Part shown: positions 19,082-27,089 of the stretch, one piece after another
Layout of the letters: every line of letters begins with the position of its first letter
Numbering within the stretch: the first letter of the stretch is position 1
Source: Pseudomonas sp. B21_DOA
Lineage (GTDB): Bacteria; Pseudomonadota; Gammaproteobacteria; Pseudomonadales; Pseudomonadaceae
Assembly (NCBI GenBank): GCA_030544685.1
Contig: CP086683.1
Span: forward strand, 3,782,001-3,846,000
Direction of reading: 5' to 3'
Length of the DNA stretch: 64,000 bases
Program-made: the position numbers and the translations under genes
Notes under the pieces: model-generated
Told to the model about the DNA's origin: nothing
Seen by the model: only the letters and a program-made list of their open reading frames with translations
Database searches by the model: none

Positions 19082-19753
19082 ATGCGCGAACAGGATTACG
19101 CAGTTAATAACAGCGTGCAGGCTGAGCAGCTAGAGGTTAGCCGCGTCCTGCGCAACACTTATGGTCTCTTGGCCCTGACCCTCGCATTCAGCGGTGTGAT
19201 GGCCTTCGTAGCCCAGCAGATGCGTGTCGGCTACCCGAACATTTTCGTGGTGCTGATCGGCTTCTACGGGCTGTTCTTCCTCACCAACAAACTCCGTGAT
19301 TCCGCGTGGGGCCTGGTTTCCGCCTTCGCGTTGACCGGTTTCATGGGTTTCCTGCTCGGCCCGATCCTCAACCGTTACCTGGGCATGCAGGGCGGGGCTG
19401 AAGTGGTCAGCTCGGCATTCGCCATGACCGCGCTGGTGTTCGGTGGTCTGTCGGCCTACGTGCTGATCACCCGCAAGGACATGAGCTTCCTCGGTGGCTT
19501 CATCACTGCCGGTTTCTTTGTCCTGCTGGGCGCAACGCTGGCGAGCTTCTTCTTCCAGATCAGCGGCCTGCAACTGGCGATCAGCGCCGGCTTCGTGCTG
19601 TTCTCGTCGGTGTGCATTCTGTTCCAGACCAGCGCGATCATCCACGGCGGCGAGCGCAACTACATCATGGCGACCATCAGCCTGTATGTATCGATCTACA
19701 ACCTGTTCGTCAGCCTGCTGCAACTGTTCGGCATCATGAGCCGCGACGACTGA
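19082..19753 (+). CDS. BAX inhibitor-1 / YccA family membrane protein
   Basis: 223 aa with seven predicted membrane segments. Family features include a charged N-terminus (MREQDYAVNNSVQAEQLEVSRVLRNTYGLLALTL) and the C-terminal FQTSAIIHGGERNYIMATISLYVSIYNLF. YccA binds and modulates the FtsH protease in E. coli, so a quality-control role is likely. AGGAG precedes the ATG. Single-gene unit with a strong terminator. Confidence 0.92.
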   Translation: MREQDYAVNNSVQAEQLEVSRVLRNTYGLLALTLAFSGVMAFVAQQMRVGYPNIFVVLIGFYGLFFLTNKLRDSAWGLVSAFALTGFMGFLLGPILNRYLGMQGGAEVVSSAFAMTALVFGGLSAYVLITRKDMSFLGGFITAGFFVLLGATLASFFFQISGLQLAISAGFVLFSSVCILFQTSAIIHGGERNYIMATISLYVSIYNLFVSLLQLFGIMSRDD

Positions 19754-19769
19754 TCAAGGCAGCTGCAAT

Positions 19770-19795
19770 AAAAAACCCGCTTCGGCGGGTTTTTT
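19770..19795 (+). terminator. Intrinsic terminator after the YccA-like gene
   Basis: AAAAAACCCGC-TTCG-GCGGGTTTTTT, a strong stem with a UUCG loop and T tract. It can also serve the convergent gene at 19819. Confidence 0.92.
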
Positions 19796-19818
19796 ATCGT
19801 CTGCAGAAAAGTGGCTGT

Positions 19819-20148
19819 TCAGTTGATGACGATGCTGCCATCCACTTGCTGACGGTAGATTGTGTAGGGCAGGAGCAAGGTGTCGAGCGCGCCGGACACC
19901 ACGGCGTCCACCAGCACCCCAGGGATCGCCGCGTTGCAGTGATCGTCGGGATCGACGCCTGAGGCCAGCGGTGCGTTCAGCGTGCAGAAGTCATAGGCGA
20001 GGCCGCTGTAGATTCTCGGCACCGCGCCGCAATAACTTTTCTGCTGCTTGAGTCCGTCCACGGCAGCCTGATCACCGCGCGCTACCGTTTGAATCGTGCC
20101 ACAACCGCCGAGCAGCAGGGCCGCCAGCAGCATTGCCTGAATTTTCAC
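19819..20148 (-). CDS. YceK/YidQ-type small lipoprotein
   Basis: 109 aa. The lipoprotein signal MKIQAMLLAALLLGGCG has a clear lipobox Cys, followed by a short domain with RIYSGLAYDFCTL and DTLLLPYTIYRQ. This pattern resembles the YceK family of unknown function. The GTG start at 20148 has AAGGA 7 bases upstream. The longer reading frame to 20205 would place extra residues before the signal peptide. Confidence 0.75.
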   Translation of the reverse strand: MKIQAMLLAALLLGGCGTIQTVARGDQAAVDGLKQQKSYCGAVPRIYSGLAYDFCTLNAPLASGVDPDDHCNAAIPGVLVDAVVSGALDTLLLPYTIYRQQVDGSIVIN

Positions 20149-20205
20149 ACCGCCATTCCTTAGCCGCAAAAACCACAATCTACGCCGATCAATGACAAAA
20201 GGCAC

Positions 20206-20643
20206 CTACGCCATCGGTGGCAGTCGCCGTTTCACCGGGGTCTTCTTGACGATCGCCGTGTTGGTTTCAGCCAGCGTATTCAGGCGATCGAGCAGGGTGT
20301 CGAGTTGCTCCATCGAGCGCACATGCAGACGAGCGATAAAGCAGTCCTCCCCGGTGACCTTGTCGCACTCGGTGAACTCAGGGATCGACATGATCTGCCG
20401 TTCCACCTCCTGCAACTGCCCTGGCAGCGGCCGCACCCGGACGATCGCCTGCAACTGATAGCCGAAGCATTTCGGATCGATTTCTACCGTGTAGCCCTTG
20501 AGTACGCCGCGTTCTTCCAGGCGCCGCAGTCGCTCGGCCACGCTGGGCGACGATAAACTGCTGATCTGCGCCAGCGCTTTCAGTGAGCGCCGCGAATCTT
20601 CCATCAGCGCGCCGATGAGGATCTGGTCGATATCGTCAGTCAT
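20206..20643 (-). CDS. Lrp/AsnC family transcriptional regulator
   Basis: 145 aa. N-terminal helix-turn-helix (IDQILIGALMEDSRRSLKALAQISSLSSPSVAERLRRLEERGVL) and C-terminal RAM ligand-binding domain (YQLQAIVRVRPLPGQ, VTGEDCFIARLHV). It diverges from the EamA transporter gene 148 bases away, so it may regulate that exporter in response to an amino acid, as is common for such pairs. The start at MTDDIDQ is chosen by family alignment. Confidence 0.92.
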   Translation of the reverse strand: MTDDIDQILIGALMEDSRRSLKALAQISSLSSPSVAERLRRLEERGVLKGYTVEIDPKCFGYQLQAIVRVRPLPGQLQEVERQIMSIPEFTECDKVTGEDCFIARLHVRSMEQLDTLLDRLNTLAETNTAIVKKTPVKRRLPPMA

Positions 20644-20791
20644 GTACGAAGTCCCGATTAGGCCATGAGTGGAAAACACCCACGATAAAAAAGGCAAAAA
20701 CCGAGTTTAGCCTGCTTTATGCGCTGGAGCTGCACTGCGTCCGCTGGGCATACTTTTGCCATGCTTTAGCCACAGCCTCAGGAGAGAAATA

Positions 20792-21685
20792 ATGGACAAC
20801 GCAATCCGCCGCGGCTCGCTGGAAATGACCGCCGCCATGCTGATATCTGGAACGATTGGCTGGTTCGTGCTGGTGTCCGGGCAGCCGGTGCTGGACGTGG
20901 TGTTCTGGCGTTGCGTATTCGGCGCCGGCACCTTGTTGTTGATCTGCGCCGGGTTTGGCTTCCTGCGCCCGGGGATTCTGACTCGCACTACGTTGCTTCT
21001 TGCCGTGGTCAGTGGTGCGGCGATTGTCGGTAATTGGGTGCTGCTGTTTGCGTCCTATTCCCGCGCCTCGATAGCCATTGGTACGGCGGTCTATAACGTG
21101 CAGCCGTTCATGCTGGTCGGCCTGGCGGCGTTGTTCCTTGGCGAAAAGATCACCGTGCAAAAGCTGTTCTGGCTGGCGATTTCGTTCATGGGCATGCTGG
21201 CGATTGTCAGCGCCCATGGCACGCAAGGTGAGGAGGGTAACGATTACTTGATGGGGATTGCCCTGGCGCTGGGGGCAGCGTTTCTGTACGCGATTGCCGC
21301 ATTGATCATCAAGCGCCTGACCGGCACCCCGCCGCACCTGATCGCGTTGATTCAAGTGTGCACCGGAATTCTGTTACTCGCGCCGTTTGCGCATTTCGAC
21401 GCGTTGCCGCAAGGCGCCGATGCCTGGGCCAGTCTGGTGACGCTGGGCATGGTTCACACGGGGCTGATGTACGTTTTGCTGTACGGCGCGATTCAAAAAC
21501 TGCCGACCGCGCTGACCGGCGCGCTGTCGTTCATCTATCCGATTGCGGCGATATTCGTTGACTGGTTCGCCTTCGGTCATCGCCTCGAATTGCTGCAGTG
21601 GATCGGCGTGGCGGCGATCCTGCTGGCCGCCGCCGGCATGCAACAAGGTTGGGGCTGGAAAACCCGGCGGCTGGCGGCGCAGTAA
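20792..21685 (+). CDS. EamA/DMT-family transporter
   Basis: 297 aa with ten predicted membrane segments in two EamA repeats (for example YNVQPFMLVGLAALFLGEKITVQKLFWLAISFMGMLAIV). Likely exports an amino acid or another small metabolite. GGAGA is spaced 6 bases from the ATG. The divergent Lrp-type regulator is the likely controller. Confidence 0.9.
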   Translation: MDNAIRRGSLEMTAAMLISGTIGWFVLVSGQPVLDVVFWRCVFGAGTLLLICAGFGFLRPGILTRTTLLLAVVSGAAIVGNWVLLFASYSRASIAIGTAVYNVQPFMLVGLAALFLGEKITVQKLFWLAISFMGMLAIVSAHGTQGEEGNDYLMGIALALGAAFLYAIAALIIKRLTGTPPHLIALIQVCTGILLLAPFAHFDALPQGADAWASLVTLGMVHTGLMYVLLYGAIQKLPTALTGALSFIYPIAAIFVDWFAFGHRLELLQWIGVAAILLAAAGMQQGWGWKTRRLAAQ

Positions 21686-21688
21686 CGC

Positions 21689-22761
21689 TCAGATGTTCCA
21701 GCGCGGCGCAGTGGTTGCCAGACGCTGGCGCATCTCGCTGATATTGGCCGCCAGTTGTCGGGTCAGCATCCGGTAGCCATCAAGCGTATTGGCGACCGGC
21801 GCATCAAGGTCCGCTGCTGGCAGCTCCATCGGCCGATCCAGCCGCTGCGAAGCGCCGGTTTTCAACGCGCGGGCCATGCCGATCAGCTGCACGCGAATCT
21901 GCCGGTGCTCAGCCTTCAGCGCCGTTTGCAGATGTGGCGAGGCCTGTGGATCGCTGAGGTTGGGGCGGATATTGCCGAGAATTTCCAGCGTGCTGATGCA
22001 CATGCGCAGGTTGCGCTGAATCGCGTCGAGTTCGGTCATGGAGATTTTCACTTCCTTGGACACCGAGGGCATCAGCGAGCGCAACTGCACCATCACCGCA
22101 CCCACCTTGCTCATCAGCCGCACGTGTTCGTCGGCGCTGACTGCTTCACCGTTGATGATGCGCCCGTACACCGTGGCGCAATCGCGCAAGGCGTCGGCAA
22201 GGTTGTAGCGCCACGAGTACACCGCGTACAGCGGCAAAGCAAAGGAGAAAGCCAGGGCGAGGGCGATGCCGATCAGGATGTCGACGCCGCGCCATAGACC
22301 ATCGGTGATCGGATTGTCGCCATGCCCAGCGACGATGAACACAGTGATCGCCGAGAGCAGGGCGGTGTAGCCGCCCTTGCCAATCGCGTGATACGAGAAA
22401 AAGCCGCACACCACGGCCATGGAAAAATAGGTCAGCCACGGCAGGCCAAGCCACGCATGTTGCGCCACCAGCGCCAACCCGACCCCCGCACCGATCAACG
22501 TGCCGATCGCGCGCTCGGCGGCTTTTTGCCGATATTGCCGTGGTGCTGCAACCCACCGATCACCACCAGCATCGTCACCGACGCCCACTCACCGTGGGGC
22601 AGGTTGATGCCAGTGGTCAGCAGAATCGTCGCCAGCAACCCCAATGCCACCCGCACGGAATGGATCAGGCGGGCGTGACGATAGCGCCGGTACGGGTCCA
22701 GTAACGGACGCAGGATACGGCGCAACAGCGGTGGCCATCGGTGGGTGCTGAACGTACTCAG
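21689..22761 (-). CDS. FUSC-family inner-membrane protein (apparent frameshift)
   Basis: Repaired length about 357 aa. It has an N-terminal membrane block (RVALGLLATILLTTGINLPHGEWASVTMLVVIGGL) and a cytoplasmic helical C-terminus, as in the aromatic-acid efflux/FUSC family. The frame breaks at the T run 22523-22527 (poly-A in the gene). One extra A joins LQHHGNIGKK to AAERAIGTLIGAG. Start is uncertain. A CTG at 22761 has GAGGA upstream at good spacing and is 13 bases after the preceding gene's stop, while a TTG at 22725 has no ribosome-binding site. Confidence 0.8.
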
Positions 22762-22774
22762 TGCAAGGTCCTCG

Positions 22775-24399
22775 TCAGAAAATGTAATCAGTGGTCAGGA
22801 AACTCGAATCACGTCCGCGAATGATTTCGCTGATCAGATCCTTGTTGCTTTCCTGGAACCTGGTCGCGACCAGCGTGCGGATCGAAAACACCCGCAATGC
22901 ATCGTGTACCGACAGCGTACCTTCGGCGGAGTTCTTGCGACCGTTGAACGGATACGTGTCCGGGCCGCGCTGGCACTGGGCGTTGAGGTTGATCCGCCCG
23001 ACCTGATTGGCAAAGGTGTCGACCAGCCGCCCGACCGCGACGGGGTTGGTGCCGAAAATGCTCAGCTGCTGGCCGAAGTCGGATTCCAGCACGTAATCGA
23101 TGACGGTATCGAGGTGGCGGTAAGGCACGATCGGCACCACCGGGCCGAATTGTTCCTCCTGATAGACGCGCATCTGCGGGTTAACCGGGTACAGCACTGC
23201 GGGTAGAAGAACGAGGCGTGAGACTCACCGCCATTGGGGTTGACCACTTGCGCGCCTTTGCTTTGCGCGTCAGCGACCAGGCCGTGCAGATAATCGACCT
23301 TGCCCGACTCCGGCAGCGGCGTCAGCGCCACGCCGCTGTCCCACGGCATGCCCGGTTTGAGCGTGGCCAGTCTGGCGTTGAATTTCTCGATGAAGCTCTC
23401 GACCACGTCTTCATGCACGAAGAGAATTTTCAGCGCGGTGCAACGCTGGCCGTTGAACGACAGTGAGCCGGTGACCGCTTCGCTGACGGCGTTGTCGAGA
23501 TCGACTTCGGGTAGAACGATGCCGGGGTTCTTTGCATCCAGACCGAGAGCGGCGCGCAAGCGGTGTGGTTTCGGGTGCAGTTTCTTCAGGTCGCTGGCGG
23601 CCTTGTTGGTGCCGATGAAGGCGAAGATGTCGATCTTGCCGCTGGCCATCAGTGCGCTGACGGTCTCGCGGCCGCTGCCGTAGATGACGTTGATCACGCC
23701 GGTCGGGAAGCTGTCGCGGAAGGCCTCGAGCAACGGCCGGATCAGTAGTACACCGAGCTTGGCCGGTTTGAATACCACGGTGTTGCCCATGATCAGCGCC
23801 GGAATCAGCGTGGTGAAGGTTTCGTTCAGCGGATAGTTGTAAGGGCCCATGCACAGTGCGACGCCAAGCGGTACGCGGCGGATCTGGCCGAGGGTGTCCT
23901 GTTCCAGCTCGAAACGGCTGGAGCGGCGGTCGAGTTCTTTCAGGGCGTTGATGGTGTCGACGATGTAATCGCAGGTGCGATCGAACTCTTTTTCCGAGTC
24001 CTTGAGGTTCTTGCCGATCTCCCACATCAGCAGCTTGACCACAGCTTCGCGCTGCTCACGCATGCGGGCGAGAAATGCTTCGACATGCTGGATGCGCTCG
24101 GCCACGCGCATGGTCGGCCACAGTCCCTGGCCCCGGTCATAAGCGCGGACGGCAGCGTCGAGGGCGGTGAGCGCGGTTTCGGCATCCAGCAGCGGCGTGC
24201 TGCCGAGGATCACCTGTTCTTCGCCGTTTTCGCCTTGCAGATAAACCGGGCTGCGCACCTGCGCGAGCGGGCCGTCCCAGCGGCGCAACTGGCCGTCGAC
24301 CAGATATTCGCGTTGCTCGACCTGACCATCGAGACGGTATTTTTCCGGGGTGTCGCTGACAGAAGGAAACAGATTGCCAAGGATGTTTGCTGTGGTCAT
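22775..24399 (-). CDS. gapN: NADP-dependent glyceraldehyde-3-phosphate dehydrogenase-type aldehyde dehydrogenase (apparent frameshift)
   Basis: Repaired length 541 aa. Aldehyde dehydrogenase superfamily: VALCMGPYNYPLNETFTTLIPALIMGN near the cofactor site, GLDAKNPGIVLP, and the catalytic Cys in FNGQRCTALKILFV. The sequence around PYNYPLNETF and the GQRCTA active site match the GapN group, which oxidises glyceraldehyde 3-phosphate to 3-phosphoglycerate with NADP+. The frame breaks near 23200-23203. One extra base joins SHASFFYP to AVLYPVNPQMRVYQEEQFGPV. It precedes the FUSC gene by 13 bases on the same strand. Confidence 0.82.
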
Positions 24400-24560
24400 G
24401 TCACTACCCTGTGTTGATGTCGGCGTGCCGATTGAAAGTCTTGTGAAGGTTATACGCCTGAACGGGCCGGGATTTAACCCTGTGAATGTCATGCGAATGT
24501 CACGCAACGGTGCAGGGCAGAAGGGCGGGTGCGTCGCCAAATCTTCATGCCACCCCGAAT

Positions 24561-24656
24561 CCCTGTGGGAGCTGGCTTGCCAGCGAAGGGGTCGGCACAT
24601 CCACCCGCTTGATTGACTGACCCACCGCCATCGCTGGCAAGCCAGCTCCCACAGGG
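24561..24656. repeat. REPIN (variant arms)
   Basis: TGTGGGAGCTGGCTTGCCAGCG and its inverse near 24629-24654 are two REP palindromes facing each other. The arms carry GCTGGC..GCCAGC, unlike the GCGAGC..GCTCGC type elsewhere in the window. Sits in the 414-base gap upstream of phdA. Confidence 0.85.
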
Positions 24657-24691
24657 TCTGAGTGATTTCGCGGGCCATGTGCAGTTTCGTA

Positions 24692-24709
24692 ATGAAGCTT
24701 TTATGACAA
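24692..24709 (-). promoter_or_regulatory. Weak Pho-box-like site upstream of phdA
   Basis: Reverse strand: TTGTCAT-AAAA-GCTTCAT. The first half-site matches the Pho repeat in 6/7 and the second in 4/7. It lies 105 bases upstream of phdA but in the opposite orientation. Considered only because the P. aeruginosa pdt locus is induced by phosphate limitation. Confidence 0.3.
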
Positions 24710-24813
24710 AAGTTCGGTAGCCCTTTGCCAGTCCGGTCATGCCTGTGTAACGCGCTTGAGGGGCCTTTCGGGGCGCACTTTGCAAGCCGAGGCGGGACGC
24801 CGGGAGTGAGGCA

Positions 24814-25425
24814 ATGGGGACTATGGAACGCTATTCGAAAGTGGGCATGCAGGAGCTCGATCAACGCTTGTCGAAGATCGTCGAAGCCGCGCGCAAGAAG
24901 CCGGTTTCGGTGTATCGCTACGGCGCGCCGTGGGTCTGGATCGTCTCGCAGGAAGACTGGCAGGGCGCTTTGAAAGAGGTCTCCAGCTACATTCCGCCGG
25001 GCCATTCGCTGGTGCTGCTGCGCCCGCAGATCGACGATCTGCTCGACGCCCACCAGAACCTGCTGCGCGACCTCAATGCCGCACCCGGCATGCTCATTCC
25101 CGCGCAGACGGTGATGCACATCCTGCTCCTGCAATTGCTCTATTCGGTGCCCAGCGAGCAGCAGCTCTATGAACAACTGAACTACAACCTGCTGTTCCGC
25201 TGGTTCGTTGGCCTCGGCCTGAACCAGAAAGTCTGGAGTTTCAGCGCCCTCAGTCGCGACATCGCCACGCTGCTCAACGAGCCGCGCGCGGTGCTGCTGA
25301 TTCAGAAAATCATCGGCGAAGTGTTCTGCGGCGCCTTGCTGCAAATGCCCGAGTTCTCGCTGAACTTCGCGCTGTTGCACACCTGGCTGGGCAAGCACGC
25401 CTGCGCCACAACGATCAGCAATTGA
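24814..25425 (+). CDS. phdA: PhdA-like protein: Phd-antitoxin-like N-terminus plus transposase-like domain
   Basis: 203 aa. The first ~60 residues (ERYSKVGMQELDQRLSKIVE, then KPVSVYRYGAPWVWIVSQEDW) resemble a Phd/YefM antitoxin. Residues ~105-160 (LLLQLLYSVPSEQQLYEQLNYN, then RWFVGLGLNQKVWSFSALSRD) match the N-terminal domain of IS5/IS1182-type transposases, without any catalytic domain. P. aeruginosa PhdA (prevent-host-death protein A), encoded just before pdtB, has the same context. GGAG is 7 bases from the ATG. No toxin gene is adjacent. A regulatory DNA-binding role is inference. Confidence 0.75.
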   Translation: MGTMERYSKVGMQELDQRLSKIVEAARKKPVSVYRYGAPWVWIVSQEDWQGALKEVSSYIPPGHSLVLLRPQIDDLLDAHQNLLRDLNAAPGMLIPAQTVMHILLLQLLYSVPSEQQLYEQLNYNLLFRWFVGLGLNQKVWSFSALSRDIATLLNEPRAVLLIQKIIGEVFCGALLQMPEFSLNFALLHTWLGKHACATTISN

Positions 25426-25478
25426 CGCATCACACCGGGCGCCAATGCCCACAGGTCATCGCGAATTTCAGGGGTAGT

Positions 25479-27077
25479 GTGGAACGGATTTTCACGTCAC
25501 GGCTGGCGCTATGCGGCTGGCTGCTGGTGACGGCGGGCGCGCAGCCGGCGCTGGCCGAGGAGGGCACAGCAGCGCCCGCCGCGCAGCGACTGGTCGACGT
25601 CAACGAATACTTCGTGCGCGGCAACACCGTGCTCGATGCGCGGGCGATCGAAGAAGCGGTGTACCCGTTTCTCGGTCCGCAGAAAGCCTTGAGCGACATC
25701 GAAGGCGCCCGCGATGCGTTGCAGAAGGCCTATCAGGAACGCGGCTATCAATCGGTGTTTGTCGAGCTGCCCGAGCAGGCCGTGGCCGATGGCATCGTCT
25801 ATCTGCAAGTCAGTGAAGCCAAGGTCGGCCGGGTGCGCGTGGTCGGCGCCAAACACTATTCGCCGCTGGATATCCGCGACAACGTACCGGCGCTGAAGGA
25901 AGGCGAGGTGCCGGACTTCGCCAAGGTCCAGCGCGAACTGGCGCAGCTCAACAAAACGCCCGGCCGGCAAGTGATGCCGCTGGTGCGTGAAGGCCAGCGC
26001 CCCGGCACCATGGATGTCGACTTGCAGGTCGAGGACCAGAACCCATGGACGGCCAGTGTCGGCCTGAATAACGACTACAGCGCCGACACTGAAAAACTGC
26101 GCAGCGTCACCAGTCTCGGTTACAACAACCTCTGGCAGCTCGGTCACAGCGTCAACTTGACGTTCTTCACCGCGCCGCAGGAAACCGACAACGCCAAAGT
26201 CTGGTCGGGCTCCTACACCGCGCCGCTGAGCGAGCGCTGGAGCGTGCAGTTCTCCGGTTACCAGTCCGACAGCAATGTCGCCACCATCGGCGGCAGCAAC
26301 GTGCTGGGCAAGGGTCATTCTTACGGCGTCGCGGCGATTTACACGCTGCCCTCGAGCGGCAACTGGTCGAACTCGCTGTCGGCCGGCATCGACTTCAAGG
26401 ACTTCGACGAACGCCTGAGCCTGTCCGGCGAAAGCGACAAGGTGCCGCTCAAATACGCGCCGTTCACCTTCGCCTACAACGGTTATCGCTATAGCGAAAA
26501 GAGCCAACTCGGCCTCGGCCTGAGCCTGGTTGCCGCCACCCGCAGCGTGTTCGGCTACGGCAGCGACGACGAAGACTTCGACTACAAACGCTATCGCGCC
26601 AAACCGAGTTTCGCCGTGCTCAAGGGCGACACCAACTACACCTGGACCTTCGACAGCGACTGGCAGAGCGCAAGCAAAGCCGCATTCCAACTCGCCTCGG
26701 GGCCGCTGGTTTCCAACGAACAATTCTCCGCCGGTGGCGCCACCTCGGTGCGCGGCTATCTGGCCGCCGAACGCACAGCCGATGACGGCTACCTGCTCAG
26801 CCAGGAATTGCGCACACCGTCGCTGGCGAAATTTGCCGGCACGTGGATGCAGGACTGGCGCTTCTATGCCTTCGCCGAAGGCGCGCAGTTGTACCTGCGC
26901 GATGAACTACCGGATCAGGACGCCAATTACGCCCTCGCCAGCGTCGGCCTCGGCACCCGCGCCAGCCTCAGTAAATGGCTGTCCGGCAGCCTCGACTGGG
27001 GCTACCCGCTACTCGAAGGGCCGAACACCTCAAAGCAGGAATCGCGCCTGCACTTCAACCTTCAAGCCACTTTCTAA
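25479..27077 (+). CDS. pdtB: Two-partner-secretion transporter (TpsB/ShlB-type), PdtB-like
   Basis: 532 aa. Signal peptide (about 1-29), POTRA domains (about 45-120 and 125-200, including VNEYFVRGNTVLDARAIEEAVYPFLG), and a 16-strand-type outer-membrane barrel. The conserved VRGY loop motif (SAGGATSVRGYLAAER) and a C-terminal Phe (LNLQATF-type end) are present. TpsB proteins export a large TpsA passenger across the outer membrane, but no TpsA gene is present here. The GTG start at 25479 opens the signal peptide and has GGGG 4 bases upstream. The reading frame itself begins inside the phdA stop. Confidence 0.88.
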   Translation: MERIFTSRLALCGWLLVTAGAQPALAEEGTAAPAAQRLVDVNEYFVRGNTVLDARAIEEAVYPFLGPQKALSDIEGARDALQKAYQERGYQSVFVELPEQAVADGIVYLQVSEAKVGRVRVVGAKHYSPLDIRDNVPALKEGEVPDFAKVQRELAQLNKTPGRQVMPLVREGQRPGTMDVDLQVEDQNPWTASVGLNNDYSADTEKLRSVTSLGYNNLWQLGHSVNLTFFTAPQETDNAKVWSGSYTAPLSERWSVQFSGYQSDSNVATIGGSNVLGKGHSYGVAAIYTLPSSGNWSNSLSAGIDFKDFDERLSLSGESDKVPLKYAPFTFAYNGYRYSEKSQLGLGLSLVAATRSVFGYGSDDEDFDYKRYRAKPSFAVLKGDTNYTWTFDSDWQSASKAAFQLASGPLVSNEQFSAGGATSVRGYLAAERTADDGYLLSQELRTPSLAKFAGTWMQDWRFYAFAEGAQLYLRDELPDQDANYALASVGLGTRASLSKWLSGSLDWGYPLLEGPNTSKQESRLHFNLQATF

Positions 27078-27089
27078 CGGAGCACGTCC

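Noticed and set aside
24814..25425. Toxin-antitoxin locus (Phd antitoxin)
   Set aside because: No Doc or other toxin gene is adjacent, and the C-terminal half is a transposase-like domain rather than a toxin-binding tail.
23062..25452. A 796-aa reverse-strand protein including the GapN-type sequence
   Set aside because: The first ~345 residues are antisense to phdA and cross the REPIN. The true gapN-type start is the ATG at 24399.
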